Of a stretch of 64,000 nt of DNA, positions 22,001-29,457 are shown in pieces; the stretch's first letter is position 1; each line of letters opens with the position of its first letter. This DNA comes from Skeletonema tropicum. Taxonomy: Eukaryota > Bacillariophyta > Thalassiosirophyceae > Thalassiosirales > Thalassiosiraceae. The position numbers and the translations under genes are program-made. The DNA lies in the NCBI GenBank assembly GCA_037178625.1, contig CM074137.1, positions 1,612,001 to 1,676,000 of the forward strand. Direction: 5' to 3'. The notes beneath the pieces were generated by a model, which saw only the letters and a program-made list of their open reading frames with translations, had not been told where the DNA came from and did not search any database.

Positions 22001-24231
22001 CACCGTCTTCATCTCCATCCACTCATCCGACAAGTCAACCCAGCACATCTCCTTCAAGTTCTCCGTCAGCTGAACCCAGTCCATCTCCGTCGGATGTGCC
22101 CACAATGTCGCCATCAGTTGCACCGAGCCAATCTCCGTCGTCAACACCATCTGCACCTCCATCAACTGAGCCGACAAGCACACCAAGCGCATCTCCATCA
22201 GTTTTTCCTACAGATGTGCCGAGTACATCACCATCATCTGCCCCAAGTGCTTCTCCGACAGTTGCACCCAGCCAATCTCCATCATCTGGACCATCTGCAT
22301 CACCATCTACGCTCCCAACAAGCAGCCCAAGCTCGTCTCCAACAGATTTTCCATCAGCTGCTCCGTCCAGATCACCATCAGCTTCGCCATCAACGAGTCT
22401 ACCAAGCTCGTCTCCTTCGGTGTCTCCGACTGCTGCTCCGAGTGAATCTCCTTCGGATCATCCAAGCACAACTCCGTCAACCACTCCCAGCAACAGACCA
22501 TCATCATCGCCCTCTTCGTCGCCATCCACTCTTCCTACAAGTAATCCAAGCTCGTCACCATCTGTGTCGCCATCAGTTGCACCTAGTAACTCTCCCTCTG
22601 TTGCACCAAGCCACTCTCCGTCATTAAGCCCATCTGAAACGCCTTCTGCCCGTCCTTCAGCTAGTCCGAGTGTCTCTCCATCTTTGTTACCGTCAGCTTC
22701 ACCCAGCACGTTTCCATCATCAAAACCTTCTGCGTCGCCGTCTGCACAGCCAACAGCTGACCCAAGCTCATTTCCTACGGGGTCGCCGTCATCTGTACCA
22801 AGTCGATTTCCTTCGAGTAGACCAAGTTCTGCCCCAACTGACTCCCCATCAGAATCACCAAGTGACGTTCCTACATTGAGCCCCAGTGAATCTCCTTCTG
22901 CCCTGCCAACATCATCACCTTCGATCAGTCCATCAAGTCAGCCATCAGACTCCCCTAGTGTGTCTTCCAAACCCTCAGCAAGTCCTTCGAGTAAGCCGTC
23001 AGTTGCTCCTAGTGCATTCCCCTCATTGGAACCTTCTCCATCACCATCAAGCCAGCCGTCGGGTACACCGAGCTTGTACCCGACTGCAACTCCATCAGCT
23101 GCTCCTACTGCATCACCATTAGCCGTTCCGAGCTCATCCCCCTCTGTTGCACCCAGCACATCTCCATCAAGCAGACCATCGTCAGAACCCACTGCATCGC
23201 CATCAATAGAGCCAACGGGCACACCAAGCGCGTCTCCTTCGTCCAGTCCAACAACTCAACCCTCTCTGCATCCATCAACATCGCCATCAAGCTATCCAAC
23301 GAGTCAACCAAGTACATCTCCTTCGTCCAGTCCAACAGATGAACCATCTGCGTCACCGTCGAGTCATCCGACGAGTCAGCCTAGTGCACGTCCCTCGTCA
23401 AACCCCTCTGCAAATCCGTCAGCTTCGCCTACAGATAGGCCCAGCTCGTTTCCCTCAGTTTCACCGACTGCATCTCCATCGAGTAGTCCATCGTCACATC
23501 CCACTGCGACACCATCGATTGCACCGACTGGTTCGCCGAGTGTATCCTCCATGCCCTCAGCATCTCCATCAGCTGAGCCAACGGGAACACCAACATCCGA
23601 GCTATGGGCGAAACAGAAGGAAGCTCTCATGACGGGGAATTTTGTCGCAGACAAAGGCCCAAATTATAGTTTGATTCGTATTATTGTGTTTGGAGTCGTT
23701 GGTTTTGCTGCCCTTGTTGTGCTTAGTATCTTTTCGCACAGGGCTTACAAGAGTAGATCTCGAGGATCTCGTCGGCGGCAAAGATCGTCATCAAGGGGAA
23801 GAAGTCGTTATTATGATGATTACACTGACGAAGGTGAAAGTACATTTACTCCAGCCTATACCAACACGTTCGATCAAACAAACAGCGTTGCATCTAATCA
23901 ATCATACCAAACTAGAGTGGTAGATCAAATTACAAAGAGTCTGGCCACTTTCATAGATCAGCAGCCGAAGCGTATTCGAAGGGAGGTCTTTGCACCAGCG
24001 GGTAAATTGGGTATCGTTGTTGACAGTTCCAACGACGGGCCCAAAATTCACAGCATCAAGGATGATTCGCCTTTGGTAGGAAAAGTGTTTGTTGGTGACT
24101 ACATTGTTGCAGTAGATAGTGAAAACACATCAGACTGGTCAGCTCATAACGTCACGAAATTGGTTGCTCAAAAAAGTGGCAGTGTTAGAAAACTTATCCT
24201 TTTGAGTAGCAACTTGGATGATCTAGCCTAA
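16087..24231 (+). CDS. PSP-repeat type I membrane protein with CCW modules and PDZ-like tail, largest copy (2714 aa)
   Basis: Single exon with the same architecture as the 7346 gene: signal peptide MKQLLVYTAAIATLLCGHGA, NFNRAL, Cys-rich N-terminus with a CCW module from about 116, further modules starting at about 1708 and 1809, very long Pro/Ser repeats, a helix at about 2530-2552 (GVVGFAALVVLSIF) and a PDZ-like domain from about 2631 to the end. It is longer because its repeat region has grown: four tandem 372-bp units cover about 17300-18550, and a roughly 908-bp block at 18793-19700 is repeated at 20269-21176. The juxtamembrane tail has an Arg/Ser-rich insert (SRGSRRRQRSSSRGRSR) that the first copy partly lacks. 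Third position changes are spread through the repeats, consistent with old codon divergence plus recent block copying. Confidence 0.93.
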   Translation: MKQLLVYTAAIATLLCGHGAHAALNFNRALQGTGIMFTEIIFPDFCSDGCDTSLCKCMEHAFGNPELCVSEIDSSCKADGLRGCVPEDQLSSSKDIFCGFSDCIVDGKQSEEKCSCQMYTTQCFSNQKCTESCEIARCCWFQDDDEGRRECLPVFPTNAPTGEPSDTPSSFPSSSPSATPSTLPTRTTEPSSTPSTSPSGSPTATPSSSPSVEPSNSPSDVPSEFPTAQPSAAPSNSPSGKPSSSPSSEPSEAPSQSPSGQPSSYPTATPSTSPSSQPTSEPSSSPSVSPSNVPSSSPSSAPSHSPSVKPSTSPSTHPTSRPSSSPSASPSTAPSPSPSVEPSSSPSVTPSALPTAEPSSKPSSTPSTSPSDMPSSSPSVAPSPTPSSAPSTSPSAQPTSEPSSSPSTSPSSTPSSSPSAKPSSSPSSSPSESPSAQPSSKPSSYPSASPSSNPTSKPSSSPSSEPSSSPSASPSESPSSDPTSEPSSTPSASPSDVPSSSPTSAPSASPTSVPSSMPSAQPTSEPSSSPSGSPTDIPSSSPSAEPSSSPSSSPSESPSAQPSSKPSSYPSASPSSNPTSKPSSSPSSEPSSSPSASPSESPSSDPTSEPSSTPSASPSDVPSSSPTSAPSASPTSVPSSMPSAQPTSEPSSSPSGSPTDIPSSSPSAKPSSSPSSSPSESPSAQPSSKPSSSPSASPSSNPTSKPSSSPSSEPSSSPSVSPSESPSAHPSSEPSSTPSASPSAEPSSTPTSAPSASPTSVPSSMPSAQPTSEPSSSPSGSPTDIPSSSPSAKPSSSPSSSPSESPSAQPSSKPSSSPSASPSINPTSNPSQSPSTSPSAEPSSSPTSAPSVSPSTIPSALPSSQPSAEPSSSPSASPSTNPSSSPSSEPSASVSPSSSPTNKPSSSPSTSPSDLPSSSPTSAPSPSPSTTPSVSPSALPTSAPSSVPSASPSSAPSSTPSAEPSSSPSSSPSESPTSEPTSTPSSTPSTSPSVVPSSTPSSAPSSSPTSAPSQSPSDHPTSEPTSSPSASPSYIPSSSPSAAPSHSPSSKPSASPSAQPTSNPSSSPSESPSSAPSSSPSDVPTSFPSSTPSALPSAQPTNEPSSSPSVSPSGEPSSSPSAVPSASPSSNPTSRPSLSPTSLPSTLPSASPSSEPTVSPSVSPSASPSNSPSASPSSLPTSKPSLLPSSAPTSQPSSLPSVSPSDFPSSSPTSTPSASPSSVPSTTPSSQPTSEPSSLPSASPSSAPSSSPSVEPSPSPSSAPSESPSAHPSSNPSSNPSASPSASPSSSPTSTPSSSPSAKPSASPSGQPTSEPSSSPSASPSDFPSRSPSDIPSHSPSAKPSASPSTQPTNEPSSSPSESPSAAPSSSPSAGPSASPSSEPSTLPTTDPSSKPSSSPSTSPSDLPSSSPTSAPSPSPSTTPSVSPSALPTSAPSSVPSASPSSAPSSTPSAEPSSSPSSSPSESPTSEPTSTPSSTPSTSPSVVPSSTPSSAPSSSPTSAPSQSPSDHPTSEPTSSPSASPSYIPSSSPSAAPSHSPSSKPSASPSAQPTSNPSSSPSESPSSAPSSSPSDVPSQSPSATPSALPSAQPTNEPSSSPSVSPSGEPSSSPSAVPSASPSSNPTSRPSLSPTTLPSTLPSASPSSEPTVSPSVSPSASPSNSPSASPSSLPTSKPSLLPSSSPTSQPSSLPSVSPSAAPSIDHSAACDAFLSDCFDHPEKVTVCFFASCCWFQEDEQGIRECSMQAMLSSEPSSNPTSKPSVLPSAAPTSSPSSVPTSLPSDYPTNEPSSSPSAAPSDSPTVDYKAQCGVFISECFKNSKKAGICQIARCCWKVNDDDNAGKRECVLKSSVPSLSPTVTASYEPSSSPSALPSNQPTSIPSSLPSHSPTALPSASPSNLPTTTPSSFPSALPSASPSATPTDEPSHSPSSEPSVSPSAKPTSMPSSSPSSKPSVAPSSPPSADPSNSPSSAPSSSPSTHPTSQPSTSPSSSPSAEPSPSPSDVPTMSPSVAPSQSPSSTPSAPPSTEPTSTPSASPSVFPTDVPSTSPSSAPSASPTVAPSQSPSSGPSASPSTLPTSSPSSSPTDFPSAAPSRSPSASPSTSLPSSSPSVSPTAAPSESPSDHPSTTPSTTPSNRPSSSPSSSPSTLPTSNPSSSPSVSPSVAPSNSPSVAPSHSPSLSPSETPSARPSASPSVSPSLLPSASPSTFPSSKPSASPSAQPTADPSSFPTGSPSSVPSRFPSSRPSSAPTDSPSESPSDVPTLSPSESPSALPTSSPSISPSSQPSDSPSVSSKPSASPSSKPSVAPSAFPSLEPSPSPSSQPSGTPSLYPTATPSAAPTASPLAVPSSSPSVAPSTSPSSRPSSEPTASPSIEPTGTPSASPSSSPTTQPSLHPSTSPSSYPTSQPSTSPSSSPTDEPSASPSSHPTSQPSARPSSNPSANPSASPTDRPSSFPSVSPTASPSSSPSSHPTATPSIAPTGSPSVSSMPSASPSAEPTGTPTSELWAKQKEALMTGNFVADKGPNYSLIRIIVFGVVGFAALVVLSIFSHRAYKSRSRGSRRRQRSSSRGRSRYYDDYTDEGESTFTPAYTNTFDQTNSVASNQSYQTRVVDQITKSLATFIDQQPKRIRREVFAPAGKLGIVVDSSNDGPKIHSIKDDSPLVGKVFVGDYIVAVDSENTSDWSAHNVTKLVAQKSGSVRKLILLSSNLDDLA
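17300..18550 (+). repeat. Four tandem 372-bp coding units inside the PSP gene
   Basis: The marker AAGCCAAGCTCA(TA/AG)TCCTTCTGC recurs with its CAAGCTCA core at 17411, 17783, 18155 and 18527, exactly 372 bp apart. That is 124 codons, so the frame is kept. The same 372-bp unit occurs twice in the 7346 gene (AAATCCTTCTGC at 8881 and 9253). The unit sits above the basic 24-bp Pro/Ser repeat as a higher-order repeat. Confidence 0.9.
18793..21176 (+). repeat. Large intragenic duplication (about 0.9 kb, offset 1476 bp)
   Basis: Sequence from AAACCGAGCTCGTCTCCTTC at 18793 to about 19700 is repeated at 20269 to about 21176. I checked a constant offset of 1476 bp at three points (18793/20269, 18831/20307, 19381/20857). 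1476 is 492 codons, so the reading frame is preserved. Copies differ by few substitutions, the clearest being around 19327-19362 versus 20803-20838. Confidence 0.85.
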
Positions 24232-25077
24232 GCCGTGCATATATTTTCTCATTGTATAAGTACTTATAAAATCCTAATTAGTAATCTCTCTGTGCTGCTC
24301 TCCCAAATCAATATCTATCTGTTATATAATAAAATATGTGTAGTCTTTCTATTGGTGCGATTGTTGTTTGTGCCAAGATTTGATTGTTAAATCTACAGCA
24401 TCAAATATCACTGAGAGGCCGCTGTTTCACGGTAGGGTGACTCGAGATGGAATGTCAATGCTAAGAGTTCGGACCAATGTTAGAATGGATAGATGCTCAC
24501 TTTCAAATAGAAAATATGATGCAAACATTTGTGTTTACTTTGTACTTCTATGGATCGAGACAACAAATTGCGGTCCGTCCTATCTGTTTATGCATTCCCC
24601 CCCTTCTCCTCTGGTTTGATGCGTCAGAAGAACCAATATCTATTTTCAGTTCCATATCATACTTATTATTATGTGTTACATGGCGCTTCTCTGCTCTGGC
24701 TCTTGATCAAAGAACAAGGACTTTAAGTATTACTTCATTGTAGACAGGTATCCTCTTGGTTTGTCAGATGGTATGTATCTGGGATATATGCAGATACCAT
24801 CTTCTGAGGTCGAGAAAGAGAATTTGAGTAGTACGTAAACTTAAAACATTTACAATACTTCTAACAATTCCAAAGCGATATACAGCAAAGATGTTTTCCA
24901 AAGGTAAATGAAAAGCGTTTCAGCAAGGCTTTATAGAAAGAAAATCGCTAATAATCACAGGAAATCCACTCTCACTAAATCATCCTCCCCAAGCCTCAAC
25001 CTCAACGCAAGACAGAGATAGAAGTCATCTCTCCCTTATTGGTTGCCGCCTATCATTACAGTCATTCAACGACAGAA
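24232..25077. other. Intergenic between PSP genes
   Basis: Begins with the 3' sequence shared with 13799-13905 (here 24281-24376). The remainder has overlapping short frames in three phases with no recognisable protein. The final 30 bp carry the family start context ending GACAGAAATGAAGC. Confidence 0.55.
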
Positions 25078-28000
25078 ATGAAGCAATTACTGGTGTGTGC
25101 AGCGGCCGCCTCCGCCCTCCTCTATGGGCATGGTGCTCATGCGGCGCTAAACTTCAATAGGGCTCTCTCAGCAACAGAACTGATGTTGCCAGATTTTTGT
25201 TCCGATGGCTGTGATACATCATTATGCAAATGCATGGAGCATGCATTTGGCAATCCAGAACTATGCGTATCTGAAATAGACTCCTCATGCAAAGCAGACG
25301 GCCTTCGTGGCTGCGTGCCGGAGCACCAATTAATAGCAACACAGGAAATATTCTGTGACTTCTCAAATTGCATGGTTGACGGGGAGATGAGCGAGGAGAA
25401 ATGCAGCTGCCAAATGTACACAACACATTGTTTCTCGGATGATATATATATAGAAAGTTGTGAAATTGCAAAATGTTGTTGGTTTCAGAGAGATGACGAG
25501 GGCAGAAGAGAATGTTTGCCAGTATTTCCAACAAATGCACCAACTGGTGAGCCATCAGATGTGCCGAGTTCAATACCATCATCAACACCTTCAGCAACTC
25601 CATCAAAACTTCCAACTAAAAACCCAAGCTCATCTCCTTCAACATCGCCTTCGGGATTTCCAACGGCTACTCCTAGCTCTTCACCGTCAGCTGCACCAAG
25701 CCAATCACCATCTGATGTACCAAGCAAATTCCCAACAGCACAACCCTCAGCAGCACCATCAAATTCTCCATCAGGCAAACCAAGCTCATCTCCATCATCG
25801 TCACCTTCGGCAACACCATCAACTCTTCCAACAACAAACCCAAGCTCAACTCCTTCGACATCGCCGTCGGGATCTCCAAGTCACTCTCCCTCAGTTGAAC
25901 CAAGCAATTTGCCATCCAACGTACCAAGCGAATTTCCAACAGCACAACCCTCAGCAGAACCATCAAATTCTCCATCAGCGTCTCCCAGTAATTCCCCGTC
26001 AGCTTCTCCAAGCTCGTTACCGACATCAAAGCCGTCTGTCTTTCCATCAAGCAGTCCAACAAGCAAACCAAGCTCATCGCCATCAGTATTACCGTCAGCT
26101 GCTCCATCTATTGATCACTCTGCAGCATGTAAAACTATGGTGACGGACTGCTTCGACCATCCAGAGAAAGAAACAATTTGCTTTTTTGCAAGCTGTTGTT
26201 GGTTTCAAGAAGATGAACAGGGCATACGAGATTGTGTCATGCAGGCAATGTCGACTACCGAGCCATCCAGCAATCCAACAAGCAGTCCAAGCGTATTGCC
26301 TTCAGATATACCTAGCCCATTACCATCACTTATGCCTACCTCATTACCATCAGACTATCCAACAAACGAACCCAGCTCGTCTCCCTCAGCGGCTCCGTCT
26401 GCTCCTCCAACAGTTGATTACAATGCATCCTGTAGTGACATCATTTCTGAATGTATGAAAAGTCCCAGAAAAGCTGGTATTTGCCAGATTGCAAGATGTT
26501 GTTACAAACTGAACAATACTGATGATAGAGAGGCAAAACGTGAGTGTGTACTAAAGTCTTCTGTGCCGTCATTGAGTCCTACGGTTACGGCATCATATGA
26601 GCCATCATCAAGTCCTTCTGCGTTACCATCCGATCTGCCAACAAGCAAGCCAAGCTCATTACCATCACACAGTCCAACAGCATTACCTTCAGCATCGCCG
26701 TCCAATCTGCCAACAACTACACCAAGCTCATTCCCATCTGCGCTACCGTCAGCATCTCCAAGCGCAACTCCAACAGATGAACCTAGCCACTCTCCATCGT
26801 CGGAACCATCTGCACTGCCATCTACGAAGCCAACAAGTATGCCAAGTTCGTCTCCATCATCAAAGCCATCAGTTGCTCCGAGCTCTTCACCGTCAGCTGA
26901 CCCCAGTAACTCTCCGTCATCAGCACCGTCTTCATCTCCATCCACTCATCCGACAAGTCAACCAAGCACATCTCCTTCAAGTTCTCCGTCAGCTGTACCC
27001 AGTCCATCTCCGTCGGATGTGCCCACAATGTCGCCATCAGTTGCACCGAGCCAATCTCCGTCGTCAACACCATCTGCACCTCCATCAACTGAGCCGACAA
27101 GCACACCAAGCGCATCTCCATCAGTTTTTCCTACAGATGCGCCGAGTTCATCACCATCATCTGCCCCAAGTGCTCCTCCGACAGTTGCACCCAGCCAATC
27201 TCCATCATCTGGACCATCTGCATCACCATCCACGCTCCCAACAAGCAGCCCAAGCTCGTCTCCAACAGATTTTCCATCAGCTGCTCCTTCCCCATCTCCG
27301 TCGACTGTGCCCAGTCACACTCCATCATTAACACCATCTGCATTGCCATCTATTCAGCCGACGAACAAACCAAGCTCGTCTCCTTCGGTGTCACCGACTG
27401 CTAGTCCGAGTTACTCTCCATCAGATATTCCCAGCTCGTCTCCTTCGGTGTCTCCGTCGGCCGTGCCCACAACATCTCCATCAGATGTTCCAAGCACAAC
27501 TCCATCAGTCATACCGAGTGTCTCTCCATCTTCAAATTACAGTCTAGCCTGTAGAGCATTTTTGACTGACTGCTTTTTACATCCAGAGAAAGATACTATT
27601 TGCAAAATTGCGAGCTGTTGTTGGTATCAAGAAGATGATCGGGGCAAACAAGAATGTGTAATGCAGGCGATGTTGTCTTCCGAACCATCTAGCAATCCGT
27701 CCAGCAAACCAAGTGTGTCTCCATCAGCCGTGCCTACCTCATCACCATCAGTCCATCCGACAAACGAACCTAGCTCGTCTCCCTCGCTCTCGCCGTCGGT
27801 TGCACCGAGTGAACCTCCATCAGATATACCGAGTCACACTCCATCATCTGAACCGACTGAACTACCAACCACTCTTCCTTCAGCTGTTCCGAGTGCATTT
27901 CCATCGATGTCTCCGTCATATTCTCCGAGCCAGCTTCCGTCAGCTTCGCCAAGTTCGCCCCCGACCAAATTTCCATCATCTGAACCGTCTATGTTGCCAT

Positions 28001-29190
28001 CCACGTCTCCGACTGTAGTTTCATCAGGCAAGCCGTCGAGTGAACCAAGCTCTATTCCTTCGGAGTCTCCTTCGGAGACACCGTCATCTGCACCAAGTCG
28101 ATTTCCTTCGAGTAAACCAAGTGCTGTCCCAACTGATTCTCCATCAGAAGCTCCGAGTAACGTTCCTACATTTGGCCCCAGTGTATCTCCTTCATCTCAG
28201 CCAACAGCATTATCATCACCTTCGATCAGTCGGCCATCAGGCTCCCCTAGTGTGTCTTCCAAACCCTCAGCAAGTCATTCGAGTCAGCCCAGTAGATCTT
28301 TTTCGTCAAATCCCTCTGCAACTCCGTCAACATCGCTGACTGAGAGACCCAGTTCATCTCCCTCAGACGTAACCATCTCAATTCCGCCAAGTAGTTCTTC
28401 ATCACATTCACCAAGTTTGTCATCAAATCCCTCTGGATTTCCGTCAGCTGAGACGATTGGATCATCAACACCTACGTTGTGGACATTGGAAATTCAAAAA
28501 GATGCTCTCAACAAAAGACATTATGTTTCAGATACTGGCCCTGATTACTTTGTAGTGGGAGTGGCTGCTACTATCCTTTTGGTGCTTATTACTGTTTCTC
28601 TTTACAAGAAACATAAATCGGGAGGATCTCATCGAAGGGAAATATTGTTAAGAAGAAGAAGAAGTCCTCAACAGAACGATCACGTTGAAGAAGATGAAAG
28701 CTTTGACACTTTGTCCCAGAACGAAAGTGTCTCAAGTAGTGTTGGCGAAGATGAAAGTGCCAACTCTTCGTTCGAAGAAGATAGTGTTGAATGGGCTCGT
28801 GTTGAATCTTTTCCAGATCTGGAAGATGGCATTATCATTCCAAGTTTACATCCGTCCTTAGATAATCTGACAAGCAACGAGACTTCTGAGGATGAAATGT
28901 CAGCGCACTTTCCTCTTGCTAACGAGTCGATGAGACTGGAAGATTTTCCGGAGAAGATTGATAATTTGAATAGTGTCTTTGGTGCCGCCGCCAATGAAAT
29001 CTCACCATACTACAATAAGTTGTTGGGAAAATCATCGACATTAGGCGATGAAATGTTGGGAAAATCTACCTCTCTTGACAATCATGATGTGCATGGCAGC
29101 ATAGAAGATGATGCCAATGCTCAGGCTGAAACTGGCGTAGAATTTACAATAAATGACAACAACAACAGTAAAGATGTCGTCATGCCATAA
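25078..29190 (+). CDS. PSP-repeat type I membrane protein with four CCW modules and a non-PDZ acidic tail (1370 aa)
   Basis: The ATG at 25078 is chosen because it aligns with the starts of both paralogues (CAGAAATGAAGC) and opens the signal peptide MKQLLVCAAAASALLYGHGA; the frame is open 13 codons further upstream without an ATG. NFNRAL follows. CCW modules start at about residues 111, 351, 452 and 825, one more than the other copies. Pro/Ser repeats are much shorter. A helix spans about 1158-1178 (GVAATILLVLITVSLY). The tail then departs completely: no PDZ-like domain, but about 190 residues rich in Glu, Asp, Ser and Asn, with a repeated LLGKSSTLGDE / MLGKSTSLDN element. So the ectodomain is homologous and the cytoplasmic part differs, which implies a different intracellular partner. 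Confidence 0.92.
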   Translation: MKQLLVCAAAASALLYGHGAHAALNFNRALSATELMLPDFCSDGCDTSLCKCMEHAFGNPELCVSEIDSSCKADGLRGCVPEHQLIATQEIFCDFSNCMVDGEMSEEKCSCQMYTTHCFSDDIYIESCEIAKCCWFQRDDEGRRECLPVFPTNAPTGEPSDVPSSIPSSTPSATPSKLPTKNPSSSPSTSPSGFPTATPSSSPSAAPSQSPSDVPSKFPTAQPSAAPSNSPSGKPSSSPSSSPSATPSTLPTTNPSSTPSTSPSGSPSHSPSVEPSNLPSNVPSEFPTAQPSAEPSNSPSASPSNSPSASPSSLPTSKPSVFPSSSPTSKPSSSPSVLPSAAPSIDHSAACKTMVTDCFDHPEKETICFFASCCWFQEDEQGIRDCVMQAMSTTEPSSNPTSSPSVLPSDIPSPLPSLMPTSLPSDYPTNEPSSSPSAAPSAPPTVDYNASCSDIISECMKSPRKAGICQIARCCYKLNNTDDREAKRECVLKSSVPSLSPTVTASYEPSSSPSALPSDLPTSKPSSLPSHSPTALPSASPSNLPTTTPSSFPSALPSASPSATPTDEPSHSPSSEPSALPSTKPTSMPSSSPSSKPSVAPSSSPSADPSNSPSSAPSSSPSTHPTSQPSTSPSSSPSAVPSPSPSDVPTMSPSVAPSQSPSSTPSAPPSTEPTSTPSASPSVFPTDAPSSSPSSAPSAPPTVAPSQSPSSGPSASPSTLPTSSPSSSPTDFPSAAPSPSPSTVPSHTPSLTPSALPSIQPTNKPSSSPSVSPTASPSYSPSDIPSSSPSVSPSAVPTTSPSDVPSTTPSVIPSVSPSSNYSLACRAFLTDCFLHPEKDTICKIASCCWYQEDDRGKQECVMQAMLSSEPSSNPSSKPSVSPSAVPTSSPSVHPTNEPSSSPSLSPSVAPSEPPSDIPSHTPSSEPTELPTTLPSAVPSAFPSMSPSYSPSQLPSASPSSPPTKFPSSEPSMLPSTSPTVVSSGKPSSEPSSIPSESPSETPSSAPSRFPSSKPSAVPTDSPSEAPSNVPTFGPSVSPSSQPTALSSPSISRPSGSPSVSSKPSASHSSQPSRSFSSNPSATPSTSLTERPSSSPSDVTISIPPSSSSSHSPSLSSNPSGFPSAETIGSSTPTLWTLEIQKDALNKRHYVSDTGPDYFVVGVAATILLVLITVSLYKKHKSGGSHRREILLRRRRSPQQNDHVEEDESFDTLSQNESVSSSVGEDESANSSFEEDSVEWARVESFPDLEDGIIIPSLHPSLDNLTSNETSEDEMSAHFPLANESMRLEDFPEKIDNLNSVFGAAANEISPYYNKLLGKSSTLGDEMLGKSTSLDNHDVHGSIEDDANAQAETGVEFTINDNNNSKDVVMP

Positions 29191-29457
29191 CCCAGACGCT
29201 GCGTGTGGTCAAAAACAGATTACTTTCGAGATAACGAACTTAATAATAATATAACAGAAATTTTAAAGACGCCCTAACCCTAATTTCGAGATAACGAACT
29301 TAGTTAGACGATATTGATCGGTTGCAACATTAATGATATTTTAATTAACGCCGCAATTCATAAGCAAATTAGGGAACCGCTATCGAACTCTTGTGCTATC
29401 TATTTCAGAAGAGCAGTATTCTACTCAAAAGTAATTGGCTGGCTTGAACAGAACTCT
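29191..29457. other. Convergent intergenic spacer with a short direct repeat
   Basis: TTTCGAGATAACGAACTTA occurs at about 29225 and again at 29283. The spacer separates the convergent PSP and gamma-COP genes. Nothing else seen. Confidence 0.5.

Noticed and set aside
25039..25077. Upstream extension of the third PSP gene
   Set aside because: The added codons begin with TTG, lack an ATG, and would place charged and polar residues before the signal peptide that aligns with both paralogues.
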